Part shown: positions 15,313 to 22,571 of the stretch, piece by piece | Layout of the letters: the number at the start of each line of letters is the position of its first letter | How positions within the stretch are numbered: position 1 is the stretch's first letter | From: Candidatus Nanopelagicales bacterium | GTDB taxonomy: Bacteria > Actinomycetota > Actinomycetes > S36-B12 > UBA10799 | Reading direction: 5' to 3' | Length of the DNA: 32,015 bases | NCBI GenBank assembly: GCA_025455985.1 | Contig: JALOLM010000001.1 | Span: forward strand, 1-32,015 | Position numbers and translations under genes: made by a program | Notes under the pieces: generated by a model | What the model was told of the DNA's origin: nothing | The model's database searches: none | Seen by the model: only the letters and a program-made list of their open reading frames with translations

Positions 15313-16362
15313 ATGATGATTCCTGCTGCCGCGGCCAGTGGCGGTGAACCCTCGTTGTTCGTCCCTGGCTGGCTTTGGGCCGTGACCGTCGGAATCGTGG
15401 TGCTGCTCATCACTTTCGAGTTCATCCAGGCCACCCGTAATCCCCACGAGGTACAGATTCGCGAGGCGGCGATCCAGTCGGTCATCTACGTCGCGATCGC
15501 CATCGCGTACGGCGTCTTCTTCGGGTGGTGGAGCGCCGATCAGACGCCCCCCGAGGGCGGCTCCTACGGGTTGGAGTACTTCGCCGGCTGGCTCATCGAG
15601 AAGAGCCTCTCGGTGGACAATCTCTTCGTGTTTGTGATCATCATGAGCGCCTTCGCAGTCCCCAAGATCTACCAGCAGAAGGTCCTGATGGCTGGAATCG
15701 CCGGAGCCTTGGTCCTGCGGACGATCTTCATCTTCGTGGGCGCGGCGGCACTTGAGGCGTTCTCAGCCACCTACCTGGTCTTCGGGGCGTTCCTGATCTA
15801 CACCGCGATCGGCCTGGCGCGTCACCGCGACGAGGATCCTGAGTTCAACGAGGGCAAGGTCGTCAAGCTGGCCAAGCGGATCCTGCCGTTCTCCGACGAG
15901 TACGACGGACCACACCTGCACACACGCATCAACGGCAAGTTCTACGGAACCCATTTGCTCATGGTGATGATCGCGATCTTCGCCACGGACATCATCTTCG
16001 CGCTCGACTCGATCCCCGCGGTCTACGGCGTGACCAACGAGCCCTTCATCGTGTTCGCAGCTAATGCGTTTGCGCTTCTGGGACTCCGCGCTTTGTACTT
16101 CCTGGTCGCCGGTCTGCTCGACCGACTGGTCTACTTGTCGTTGGGCCTGGCAGTCATCCTGGCGTTCATCGGGATCAAACTCATCCTGGTGTTCTTCGAC
16201 ATCCACATCGACATCTGGGTGTCGTTGGGCTTCATCATCGGCATCCTGGTCATCACCACTGTGGCGTCACTGATCAAGGTTCGTAAGGACCCCTCAGCGG
16301 TGGCACACGCAGGCACCATCCCAGGCTTCGATTCTTCCAAGGAGAAGAAGTCCGACAAGTGA
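15313..16362 (+). CDS. TerC-family integral membrane protein
   Basis: 349 aa with about nine hydrophobic segments. The two TerC hallmarks are present: the first acidic membrane motif SLSVDNLFVFV and the second FALDSIPAVYGVT, both with an in-membrane Asp thought to bind metal. A charged cytoplasmic loop (around RHRDEDPEFNEG) separates the halves and the tail is Lys-rich. Members are linked to tellurite resistance and to Mn2+ export (Alx, MntP-like roles). The substrate here is not known and no tellurite genes are nearby. Convergent with azlD, only 3 nt apart. Confidence 0.9.
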   Translation: MMIPAAAASGGEPSLFVPGWLWAVTVGIVVLLITFEFIQATRNPHEVQIREAAIQSVIYVAIAIAYGVFFGWWSADQTPPEGGSYGLEYFAGWLIEKSLSVDNLFVFVIIMSAFAVPKIYQQKVLMAGIAGALVLRTIFIFVGAAALEAFSATYLVFGAFLIYTAIGLARHRDEDPEFNEGKVVKLAKRILPFSDEYDGPHLHTRINGKFYGTHLLMVMIAIFATDIIFALDSIPAVYGVTNEPFIVFAANAFALLGLRALYFLVAGLLDRLVYLSLGLAVILAFIGIKLILVFFDIHIDIWVSLGFIIGILVITTVASLIKVRKDPSAVAHAGTIPGFDSSKEKKSDK

Positions 16363-16365
16363 GTC

Positions 16366-16665
16366 TCACAGCAGCCGTATGAGGGCAGCGGTCGCGGCGC
16401 CTACGACTACGACCACCAAGAACGGGGCTCGCAGCGTCAGCGCCACGGCTGCGGCCGCTACTGCTGCCAGACGCGCGTCCACCACGACGGACATTCCGTC
16501 GCCGACGGTCACCACCGCGAGCAGCGCGGACAGAAGCGCCACGGGGAACATCGCCACCAATGCGGCGACGACGGGCTTATCGAGATACCGCTCCGGAACG
16601 ACAAATCCGAGCGCCTTCAGCAGGTAACAGGCGGCACTGCCGAGCAAGACGGCTGCCCACATCAT
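16366..16665 (-). CDS. azlD: branched-chain amino acid exporter small subunit (AzlD-like)
   Basis: 99 aa with about four hydrophobic segments. MMWAAVLLGSAACYLLKALG and VVPERYLDKPVVAAL are typical of AzlD/YgaH-type small subunits. It works with the adjacent AzlC-like protein, a two-part exporter of branched-chain or related amino acids. Its ATG (16663-16665) overlaps the AzlC stop as ATGA, so translation is coupled. Confidence 0.85.
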   Translation of the reverse strand: MMWAAVLLGSAACYLLKALGFVVPERYLDKPVVAALVAMFPVALLSALLAVVTVGDGMSVVVDARLAAVAAAAVALTLRAPFLVVVVVGAATAALIRLL

Positions 16666-17366
16666 CGGGCCCCTTTGAGGAATAGGAATGGCACGAGGGC
16701 GGCGCAGAGCACCGGCAGCCCCGGCGACAACACGGGGGTCAGCGCGATCCCCAGAACGGCGGCCACCAGCGCCACCCCAAGCAGTCGACGACCGGTGATC
16801 TGCGGCCACAGCAGCGCCAGGAACGCGGCCGGCACTGCGGCATCCAGACCCCACCGGGTTGGGTCGCCGATGCTGCTGGCGCCCAGGGCGCCCAGGATTG
16901 TGCCGGTGTTCCACAGGACGAACACACTCAAGCCGGTTGACCAGAACGCCAGCGCCGGACGGGGGACCGGGCGATCGTAGTGGGCCAAGGCCATCGCAGT
17001 GGACTCGTCGAGGGTCATCTGAGCGGCCGCCACCGACGTGATCGGCGAGGGCTGAAGAATCTGGCGCATCCGCAGGCCGTAGAACAGGTTTCGTAGTCCC
17101 AGCAGAGCGCTGCTGGCAACAGCCGCTGCGACGGATCCGCCGCCAGCCAGCACGGAGATCAGTGCGAACTGGGAGGCTCCGGTGAACATCAACGCACTCA
17201 ACGCCACGGTCTGCCACACATCCAGCCCGGATGTCACGGAGAGCGCCCCGAAGGACACGCCGTACGCGCCCGTGGTCAGCCCGATGGTCAGTGCCTCAAC
17301 TATGACCCCACGCGCGGTGTCGTCAGGGGACTCCCGATCCTGCCCTGACGATTCTGTGGGCTGCAT
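16662..17366 (-). CDS. azlC: branched-chain amino acid exporter large subunit (AzlC-like)
   Basis: 234 aa, the usual AzlC length. Family features are EALTIGLTTGAYGVSFGAL near the N-terminus, LSALMFTGASQFA, the GLRNLFYGLRM loop and MTLDESTAMAL. The membrane subunit pairs with the downstream AzlD-like protein. A longer in-frame start would run into the divergent secreted-protein gene. I chose ATG 17364-17366, 6 nt after GATACT on the minus strand. Only 37 bp separate it from the divergent start at 17404. Confidence 0.88.
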   Translation of the reverse strand: MQPTESSGQDRESPDDTARGVIVEALTIGLTTGAYGVSFGALSVTSGLDVWQTVALSALMFTGASQFALISVLAGGGSVAAAVASSALLGLRNLFYGLRMRQILQPSPITSVAAAQMTLDESTAMALAHYDRPVPRPALAFWSTGLSVFVLWNTGTILGALGASSIGDPTRWGLDAAVPAAFLALLWPQITGRRLLGVALVAAVLGIALTPVLSPGLPVLCAALVPFLFLKGAR

Positions 17367-17372
17367 GGGGGC

Positions 17373-17378
17373 AGTATC
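17373..17378 (-). promoter_or_regulatory. leaderless -10 hexamer (azlC)
   Basis: GATACT on the minus strand, 6 nt before ATG 17366. Confidence 0.4.
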
Positions 17379-17390
17379 GCAGCGCCTCGG

Positions 17391-17396
17391 TACCGT
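17391..17396 (+). promoter_or_regulatory. leaderless -10 hexamer (secreted HExxH protein)
   Basis: TACCGT, 7 nt before GTG 17404. Only 12 bp separate it from the opposing azlC hexamer. Confidence 0.5.
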
Positions 17397-17403
17397 GGAA
17401 CGC

Positions 17404-18525
17404 GTGATGGGTGCCCTGGCCGCCGGTGCGGCGGCCATTGTCGGATTCTCGGTGCCGGCTGCTCCCGCGGTACCCGAATCCACCGTTCAGAACTTCGCCG
17501 CCACGCCCCGGCAGAGTCCCGTCGACGCCGACTACTATCTCGCCGACGCCTCCGGTCACTGGGCGGCACCGAGGTGCGTGGGCGACGGCCGGAGCGGTCC
17601 TCGGGTCCAACCAGTCTTCGTCCACCGCAAGGGCAGCAGCAACCGGTACCAGCAGTTCCGCACTGTTCTGCAGAGGTCGCTGTCGCTGACCACGGGAATC
17701 TTCGAGCGGTCCTCAGGCGCCCGCCGAACGGTGAGATGGGTGCACGACACGTCGTGCCGGCCGGTGATCTGGCAGGTCGGGGTTCCCGCCGCGGTGAGCC
17801 ACAACCTGGTTGATCTGCGGGCTTACCTAAAGGACACACAGCCCAGGTTCCGCGACCCCGACCGCGTTTACAGTCTTTGGGTCGATGCCACGACCAGCCC
17901 GGAATGGTCCGGGCTCGGCGATGACCGCTGGTCGGCCACGTGGAGTTCGTCGTGGGGTTTCGTCTGGGTCGATGCCCACGAACTTGTCCACGCGCTCGGA
18001 GCCTTGCGCCCGGATGCGCCGCACGCGACGGGCAAAGGCCACTGCTACGACGCGTACGACGTGATGTGCTACCGGGATTCGGGACCTGCGTGGCGCAACG
18101 TGATCGCCTGTCCGGCGCCGTCGGCCCAGTACCGTCTCGACTGCGGAGATGACGACTACTTCGCTCTCAAGCCGCGCAAGGGGTCCTGGTTGGCCAAGAA
18201 CCCAGGGGCCAATGTGGCGCGTTCGCGGTTCCTTGCACGGGTCGCGTCCCGGGTGCTGCCCACGGAACCGCCACCCGCCACCGGCGTGGTGCGCGATGCC
18301 GACAGCGTTGACTGGCAGGTGCAACCAGGGGTGCGCTACGACGTGGGCGTCACCGACGGGGATGGCAGCGTCGCCTGGCTGACGCAAGACAATGTGACCG
18401 GGAGCGTGTCCACCTGGGAGGTGCCGACCACCAGTCGCGTGTTCGTGCGGGCGGTCAATGATGCCGGGTACTCCCAGCGGATTAGGGCGCGCACGAGTGT
18501 CGTGTCCGCCACGACGTCCGGGTGA
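17404..18525 (+). CDS. secreted putative zinc metallopeptidase with HExxH and Met-turn-like motif
   Basis: 373 aa. The N-terminus is an export signal (Ala/Gly-rich hydrophobic stretch, likely cleavage near residue 22 after PAAPA). The active-site region has HELVHALGAL (His192, Glu193, His196), then a PHATGKGHC segment (His207, His213) and DVMCY (Met221) resembling the metzincin Met-turn. The third zinc ligand is not at the standard HExxHxxGxxH spacing. I recall similar HExxHxLGA...DxMCY proteins among actinobacterial hypotheticals, but no characterised member. The last ~90 residues look like a separate beta-rich domain. Start set by TACCGT 7 nt before the GTG. Confidence 0.75.
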   Translation: MMGALAAGAAAIVGFSVPAAPAVPESTVQNFAATPRQSPVDADYYLADASGHWAAPRCVGDGRSGPRVQPVFVHRKGSSNRYQQFRTVLQRSLSLTTGIFERSSGARRTVRWVHDTSCRPVIWQVGVPAAVSHNLVDLRAYLKDTQPRFRDPDRVYSLWVDATTSPEWSGLGDDRWSATWSSSWGFVWVDAHELVHALGALRPDAPHATGKGHCYDAYDVMCYRDSGPAWRNVIACPAPSAQYRLDCGDDDYFALKPRKGSWLAKNPGANVARSRFLARVASRVLPTEPPPATGVVRDADSVDWQVQPGVRYDVGVTDGDGSVAWLTQDNVTGSVSTWEVPTTSRVFVRAVNDAGYSQRIRARTSVVSATTSG

Positions 18526-18527
18526 TC

Positions 18528-18533
18528 TACCGT
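18528..18533 (+). promoter_or_regulatory. leaderless -10 hexamer (membrane protein)
   Basis: TACCGT, 7 nt before GTG 18541. Same hexamer and spacing as at 17391. Confidence 0.5.
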
Positions 18534-18540
18534 TGGACGG

Positions 18541-19212
18541 GTGAAGAGGCTGGTACTTGGTGTTCTGGGTGCGATGCTGGGCCTGCTGGGGCTGGGATTG
18601 ATGGGCGCTGGCGCCTTGGTGCTCTCCCTGTTCGGTACTGATGGTCAGGCGCAGATACCGATAGGCGAGGCGCCTGCGAACACGGGCCGGGCCATCGTTC
18701 TGACCGACTTCCAGATCAGCACATCAACGGCGCTTCCGTTTGACGAGTCCTGGTTCGACCTGCAGGTCGAAGTTTCAGGTGACCAGTCGATGTTCGTCGG
18801 TGTGGCGGCCAAGCCCGATTCCCTGGAGTATCTGCGGGGGGTCCCTTACCTGCTGATCACGGGCATCGACAGTTCTTCGGACGCGCTGGATTCCACGGAG
18901 ATTCCAGGAGACAGTGTGGCGGCACCTCCGGCGCAGCAGGACTTCTGGACCGATCAGGGGGAAGGCCGCGATGTGGCGGTCCAGTGGCCCGTCACCGATT
19001 CGAACACCACCCTGGTGGTGATGAACGCCGACGGCAGCCCGTCCGTTTCTGCCGATATGAGCGCCCGCGTCACGGTCGGATGGGCCAGCCCCGCGGCAAT
19101 CGGGACCCTCATCGCCGGGCTCGTGGTGATCGGCGTGGCCATATTTGTTCTGGTCGTGGCATTCCGGTCGCAGGATCCGCGGCCGGTGGGTTCCGTGAAC
19201 AACAGGGCCTAG
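18541..19212 (+). CDS. uncharacterised bitopic membrane protein
   Basis: 223 aa. One hydrophobic segment near residues 4-32 and another near 183-208 flank a soluble, acidic, Ser/Thr-rich middle that is likely outside the membrane. The tail is short and basic. No family recognised. Preceded by TACCGT and without a ribosome site. Its TAG stop (19210-19212) forms the first three bases of the next gene's -10 hexamer. Confidence 0.75.
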   Translation: MKRLVLGVLGAMLGLLGLGLMGAGALVLSLFGTDGQAQIPIGEAPANTGRAIVLTDFQISTSTALPFDESWFDLQVEVSGDQSMFVGVAAKPDSLEYLRGVPYLLITGIDSSSDALDSTEIPGDSVAAPPAQQDFWTDQGEGRDVAVQWPVTDSNTTLVVMNADGSPSVSADMSARVTVGWASPAAIGTLIAGLVVIGVAIFVLVVAFRSQDPRPVGSVNNRA

Positions 19213-19215
19213 GCT
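19210..19215 (+). promoter_or_regulatory. leaderless -10 hexamer built on a stop codon (pgsA-like gene)
   Basis: TAGGCT, 7 nt before GTG 19223. Its TAG is the stop codon of the upstream gene. Confidence 0.55.
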
Positions 19216-19222
19216 AGCGGGC

Positions 19223-19807
19223 GTGGAGGTTCAGCAGACCGAGGTCCAGACCGATCGGGTTCTCACCGTTCCGAACCTGCTTTCAGGCCTGCGGCTGCTG
19301 GGAGTTCCGCTGTTCCTGTGGCTGATCCTCGTGCCCGAGGCCGACGGCTGGGCCGTGGTTCTGCTCATGGTGTCCGGTTTCACCGACTGGCTCGATGGCT
19401 ACTTGGCCCGCAAGTGGAACCAGATCTCCCGTGTCGGGCAGCTGCTCGATCCGGTGGCAGACCGGCTCTACATCCTGGCCACCCTGGTGGGGCTTCTGCT
19501 GCGCGGCATCGTTCCTCTCTGGTTCGTCGTGCTGCTCGTTTCGCGCGACCTGCTGCTGGCTGTGGTTCTGGCAATCCTGAAGCGCCGGGGAGTCACGGGT
19601 CTGCCTGTGCATTTCCTGGGTAAGGCGGCCACCTTCTGTCTGCTCTACGCGTTCCCGCTGTTGCTGCTCGGCGACGGGTCTACCTGGTTCGCCGACGTCG
19701 CCAATGTGGTGGGCTGGGCCTTCGCGGTCTGGGGGACGGCCCTCTACTGGTGGGCAGGGGTCCTGTACATCGGCCAGGCCCGGCAGATCCTGGCATCATC
19801 CTCGTGA
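19223..19807 (+). CDS. CDP-alcohol phosphatidyltransferase (PgsA/cardiolipin-synthase type)
   Basis: 194 aa membrane enzyme that transfers a phosphatidyl group from CDP-diacylglycerol to an alcohol. The CAP motif is complete: DWLDGYLAR, eight residues, then GQLLDPVADR with the two metal-binding Asp pairs. About five or six membrane helices. Position before DUF881 matches M. tuberculosis Rv1822, annotated pgsA2. The exact acceptor (glycerol-3-phosphate, phosphatidylglycerol or inositol phosphate) is not decided by sequence. Ends in a GTGA overlap with the DUF881 gene. Confidence 0.87.
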   Translation: MEVQQTEVQTDRVLTVPNLLSGLRLLGVPLFLWLILVPEADGWAVVLLMVSGFTDWLDGYLARKWNQISRVGQLLDPVADRLYILATLVGLLLRGIVPLWFVVLLVSRDLLLAVVLAILKRRGVTGLPVHFLGKAATFCLLYAFPLLLLGDGSTWFADVANVVGWAFAVWGTALYWWAGVLYIGQARQILASSS

Positions 19808-20619
19808 GCCGGCCCCTCGGCGACAACCTGCTCGACCGGCTGATCGCCGAAGCGCAGGCCGACGACTACGCGCTGGCGCTTGAGCAGCCCGGCCCCACCT
19901 CGACCAGGCAGGGACGCCGCGTCGCGGGAGTGGTCCTCTTCGCGGTCATCGGTCTGCTCCTGGCGGTCTCCTTCGTGCAGACCCAGACCGTGCAACCCGC
20001 TGCCGCGCAACGACGTGAAGCGCTCGTGAGCCGGATCGAGGCGGCCACGATTGCGGCTCAAGAGGCGGGCGCAACCGCGACGTCCCTGCGCTTGACGGTC
20101 TCGGAGTTGCAGATCCTGGCCACGCGCGGTCTTGGCGAACAGTTCGGTGACGAGTTGCGGGCTCTCGAGGTGGCATCCGGCTTTGTGGGTCTCGAGGGTC
20201 CCGGAGCGGTCCTGGTCATGCAGGACGGCACCGCACCGCTACCCAAGGGTGTGAGTGCCGACGAGGCCAGGGTTCTGGACATCGACATGCAGGCCGGCGT
20301 CAACGGTCTGTGGGAGGCCGGCGCCCAGGCTATTGCCATAAACGACATCCGGCTCACCTCGCTCACCGCGATCCGCACGGCCGGGGAGGCCATTCTGGTC
20401 GACTTCCGGCCGTTGGAACCCCCCTACAGGGTGGTCGCCATCGGGCCGAAGGATCTGGCTAAACGCTTTGCACGGACCCAGGCCAGCGACGATCTGGACC
20501 AACTGCGCCGGGACTACGGCATACAGTCTGAGGTGGCCGCCGCTGACGTGGTAGCGGTTCCGGCGTCGACGGCGAATCTTCCGACAAAGGCCGAAGTGGT
20601 GAAGGGTGGTGGCCGGTGA
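19804..20619 (+). CDS. DUF881 protein, first copy
   Basis: 271 aa. A soluble N-terminus (~55 residues) precedes one membrane helix (VAGVVLFAVIGLLLAVSFV), then a coiled-coil-like stretch and the DUF881 domain (GPGAVLVMQDG, then EAGAQAIAINDIRLT). Likely anchored with the domain outside the membrane. Function unknown. The GTG start at 19804 overlaps the previous TGA by 4 nt, chosen over an upstream in-frame start that would bury 54 nt in that gene. Paralogue of the gene at 20945. Confidence 0.85.
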   Translation: MSRPLGDNLLDRLIAEAQADDYALALEQPGPTSTRQGRRVAGVVLFAVIGLLLAVSFVQTQTVQPAAAQRREALVSRIEAATIAAQEAGATATSLRLTVSELQILATRGLGEQFGDELRALEVASGFVGLEGPGAVLVMQDGTAPLPKGVSADEARVLDIDMQAGVNGLWEAGAQAIAINDIRLTSLTAIRTAGEAILVDFRPLEPPYRVVAIGPKDLAKRFARTQASDDLDQLRRDYGIQSEVAAADVVAVPASTANLPTKAEVVKGGGR

Positions 20620-20948
20620 TCGCGTTGATCGGGCTGATCGTGGGCATCGTGCTGGGTGTGGTGCTGTCCCCTGACGTGCCGACGTGGATGGACGCGTATT
20701 TGCCGGTTGCGGTGATCGCCGGCCTGGATGCGGTGTCGGGTGCTCTGCGGTCGATGCTCGACGGCAACTTCTCGGACAAGGTCTTCGTGGTGTCGTTCCT
20801 CGGGAACGTGGCCGTCGCCAGCGTGCTGGTGTGGCTCGGCGACCAGCTCGGCGTGGGTGCGCAGATGTCCACCGGGGTGGTGGTGGTCCTGGCGATGCGG
20901 ATCTTCGCCAACGCCGCGGCCATTCGTCGAAAGGTGTTCAAAGCATGA
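20616..20948 (+). CDS. sbp: small basic protein, DUF1290 family
   Basis: 110 aa with about three hydrophobic segments, starting MIALIGLIVGIVLGVVLSPDVP and ending with a basic tail RRKVFKA. This is the short membrane protein found next to DUF881 and division genes in Gram-positives, where it is named Sbp. Role unknown. Overlaps its neighbours by GTGA (start) and ATGA (end), so stoichiometric translation with both DUF881 proteins is likely. Confidence 0.85.
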   Translation: MIALIGLIVGIVLGVVLSPDVPTWMDAYLPVAVIAGLDAVSGALRSMLDGNFSDKVFVVSFLGNVAVASVLVWLGDQLGVGAQMSTGVVVVLAMRIFANAAAIRRKVFKA

Positions 20949-21610
20949 GACGCCGGCAGTGGGGCGTGGCCGTGGTGGCCGTGCTGATCGGCATGGGAAC
21001 CGTGGCTGTGGTGCGCGGACAGGACACCAATGAGTTTCTGGCCGCTGCCCGCGAGCCCGATCTGGTTCGGTTGCTCGACGATCTGCAGGCGCGTCAGACC
21101 CGCTTGGATGGGGAGATCCTGCGCTTGCAGGCGGCCGAACAGCGGCTGCGCAACGGAACCAGTGCCGAAGCCCTGCAGGAGACGCAGGAGCGAGCCAACG
21201 ACCTGCGCGTTCTCGCCGGCACGACCGGTGTGCGCGGCCCGGGGATCAAGATGCGTGTCGATGGAGAGGACTCCTTCTTCGCGTCTGACCTGCTCAACAC
21301 CGTGCAGGAACTGCGCGATGCCGGTGCAGAGGCGATCGAGGTCAATGGCAACCGGGTTGTGGTGAACACGTGGTTCGCCGACGCTGCAACGGGGATCTCC
21401 GTCAGTGGTGCCATCATCCGGGCGCCCTTCGAACTGCAGGCGATCGGGGGACCGAGCACCATGTCGACCGCCATGCGCATCCCCGGGGGCATCGTCGACA
21501 CCGTGAATTCCCAGGACGGTTCGGTGGTCATTACGGAGTTGGAAGATATCGAGATTCTCAGCACTGTGAACCTGCCTGAGCCCGACCCCGAGGTCAGTGT
21601 GACCGACTAG
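20945..21610 (+). CDS. DUF881 protein, second copy
   Basis: 221 aa. A short basic N-terminus, one membrane helix (VAVVAVLIGMGTVAVV), a ~60-residue coiled-coil-like segment (LLDDLQARQTRLDGEILRL onward), then the DUF881 domain (GPGIKMRVDG, EAIEVNGNRVV). Shares its architecture with the gene at 19804 but lacks the long cytoplasmic N-terminus. Start overlaps the DUF1290 stop as ATGA. Its TAG stop is the start of the gcvH -10 hexamer. Confidence 0.85.
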   Translation: MRRRQWGVAVVAVLIGMGTVAVVRGQDTNEFLAAAREPDLVRLLDDLQARQTRLDGEILRLQAAEQRLRNGTSAEALQETQERANDLRVLAGTTGVRGPGIKMRVDGEDSFFASDLLNTVQELRDAGAEAIEVNGNRVVVNTWFADAATGISVSGAIIRAPFELQAIGGPSTMSTAMRIPGGIVDTVNSQDGSVVITELEDIEILSTVNLPEPDPEVSVTD

Positions 21611-21613
21611 GCT
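21608..21613 (+). promoter_or_regulatory. leaderless -10 hexamer built on a stop codon (gcvH)
   Basis: TAGGCT, 7 nt before ATG 21621. Identical hexamer and spacing to 19210, again reusing the upstream TAG stop. Confidence 0.55.
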
Positions 21614-21620
21614 TGGGGTT

Positions 21621-22007
21621 ATGAGCGCACCAGATGATCGGCGGTTCACCCGCGAGCACGAGTGGATCCTGTCGTTGGAGAACGGAAATCTGCGAGTGGG
21701 CATCACGGACTTCGCGCAGGATGCCCTCGGCGACGTCGTGTTCGTCTCGCTGCCGGAGGTCGGGGCGTCCCTGCGGGCCGGTGACGCCTGTGGCGAAGTG
21801 GAGTCGACCAAGAGCGTCAGCGAGATCTATGCCCCGGTGGACGGAACGATCGTGGCGCGCAACGACGCGGTGGAGACGGCGCCGGAGACGATCAATGCCG
21901 ATCCCTACGAGAGTGGTTGGCTCTACGTGCTTGAGCCCGCTGACGCCGAGGCCGTGGAGTCTTTGCTCAGTGCCCAGGACTACGAGGCGCTCATCGAGGG
22001 CAAGTAA
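21621..22007 (+). CDS. gcvH: glycine cleavage system H protein
   Basis: 128 aa lipoyl carrier that shuttles the aminomethyl group between the P, T and L proteins of glycine cleavage. Family landmarks are the EHEWILSLENG N-terminus, GVITDFAQDALGD-like first part (here VGITDFAQDALGD) and the lipoyl site GEVESTKSVSE with Lys64. The C-terminus GWLYVLEP is also typical. gcvP lies 2.5 kb downstream; no gcvT in the window. Confidence 0.95.
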   Translation: MSAPDDRRFTREHEWILSLENGNLRVGITDFAQDALGDVVFVSLPEVGASLRAGDACGEVESTKSVSEIYAPVDGTIVARNDAVETAPETINADPYESGWLYVLEPADAEAVESLLSAQDYEALIEGK

Positions 22008-22040
22008 GAGGACGCTTTGCGAAATCGGGGCAGAACTGAC

Positions 22041-22059
22041 CCTCTAGTAGAGGTATAGT
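22041..22059 (+). promoter_or_regulatory. promoter with dyad upstream of the FHA/merR operon
   Basis: CCTCTAGTAGAGG (22041-22053), a perfect 13-bp palindrome, abuts a TATAGT -10 hexamer (22054-22059). Transcription near 22066 leaves a short leader with GAGGAG. The dyad occupies the spacer where a MerR-type regulator would bind; the second gene of the unit is a merR. Confidence 0.55.
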
Positions 22060-22088
22060 TCACAGCCCGGCCCTATGTGAGGAGTTGC

Positions 22089-22571
22089 GTGAACAGTCAG
22101 TGCGTGCGGTGCGGACGTCCCCTCGAACCCGAGGACCGGTTTTGCTCAGCGTGTGGGACCCCACGCCCCGTGGACGACACGGACGCCACTGGCGTGGTCA
22201 TCCCCGAGCTGCAGGACACCGGACCCATCCCTGTCGTGGAGGGACTCTCGGGGCTCACGAAGGGCATGAGTGTCATCGTCGTGCAGCGGGGCCCGGCGAT
22301 CGGACAACGTTTCGAGTTGGCCGGACAGCGCCTGAGCGTCGGCAGAGCGGCTGAGTGCGACATCATGCTCGATGACGTGACCGTCAGTCGCCACCACGCA
22401 GAATTTGTGGCCGAAGGTGACGGCTGGCTGCTGGTGGACATGGGTTCTCTCAATGGGACATACGTGAACCGCTCCTCTGTGGAACGCCATCGGCTGAACT
22501 CCGGGGACCTCATCCAGATCGGCAAGTTCCGTCTGCAGTACCTGCACGCCGATGAGGACTACCCCGCCTGA
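22089..22571 (+). CDS. FHA-domain protein with N-terminal zinc ribbon (GarA/OdhI position)
   Basis: 160 aa. Residues 5-22 form a CxxC-x10-CxxC zinc ribbon (Cys5, 8, 19, 22), a ~40-residue linker follows, then an FHA phosphothreonine-binding domain: GR 85-86, SRHH 100-103, NG 122-123. The gene holds the position of garA/odhI, whose products bind 2-oxoglutarate dehydrogenase and glutamate enzymes under Ser/Thr kinase control. The N-terminal ETTS phospho-motif of GarA is not present, so I do not use that name. GTG 22089 is chosen by TGAGGAG 4 nt upstream. Confidence 0.85.
   Translation: MNSQCVRCGRPLEPEDRFCSACGTPRPVDDTDATGVVIPELQDTGPIPVVEGLSGLTKGMSVIVVQRGPAIGQRFELAGQRLSVGRAAECDIMLDDVTVSRHHAEFVAEGDGWLLVDMGSLNGTYVNRSSVERHRLNSGDLIQIGKFRLQYLHADEDYPA

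Noticed and set aside
17367..17483. Longer N-terminus for AzlC (39 extra residues)
   Set aside because: It would overlap the divergent secreted-protein gene and is Ala/Arg-rich, unlike the family N-terminus. The shorter form has the expected length.
20459..21811. Minus-strand open frame of 450 aa across DUF1290, DUF881 and gcvH
   Set aside because: Runs opposite four overlapping real genes and has a Ser/Pro/Arg-rich composition without motifs.
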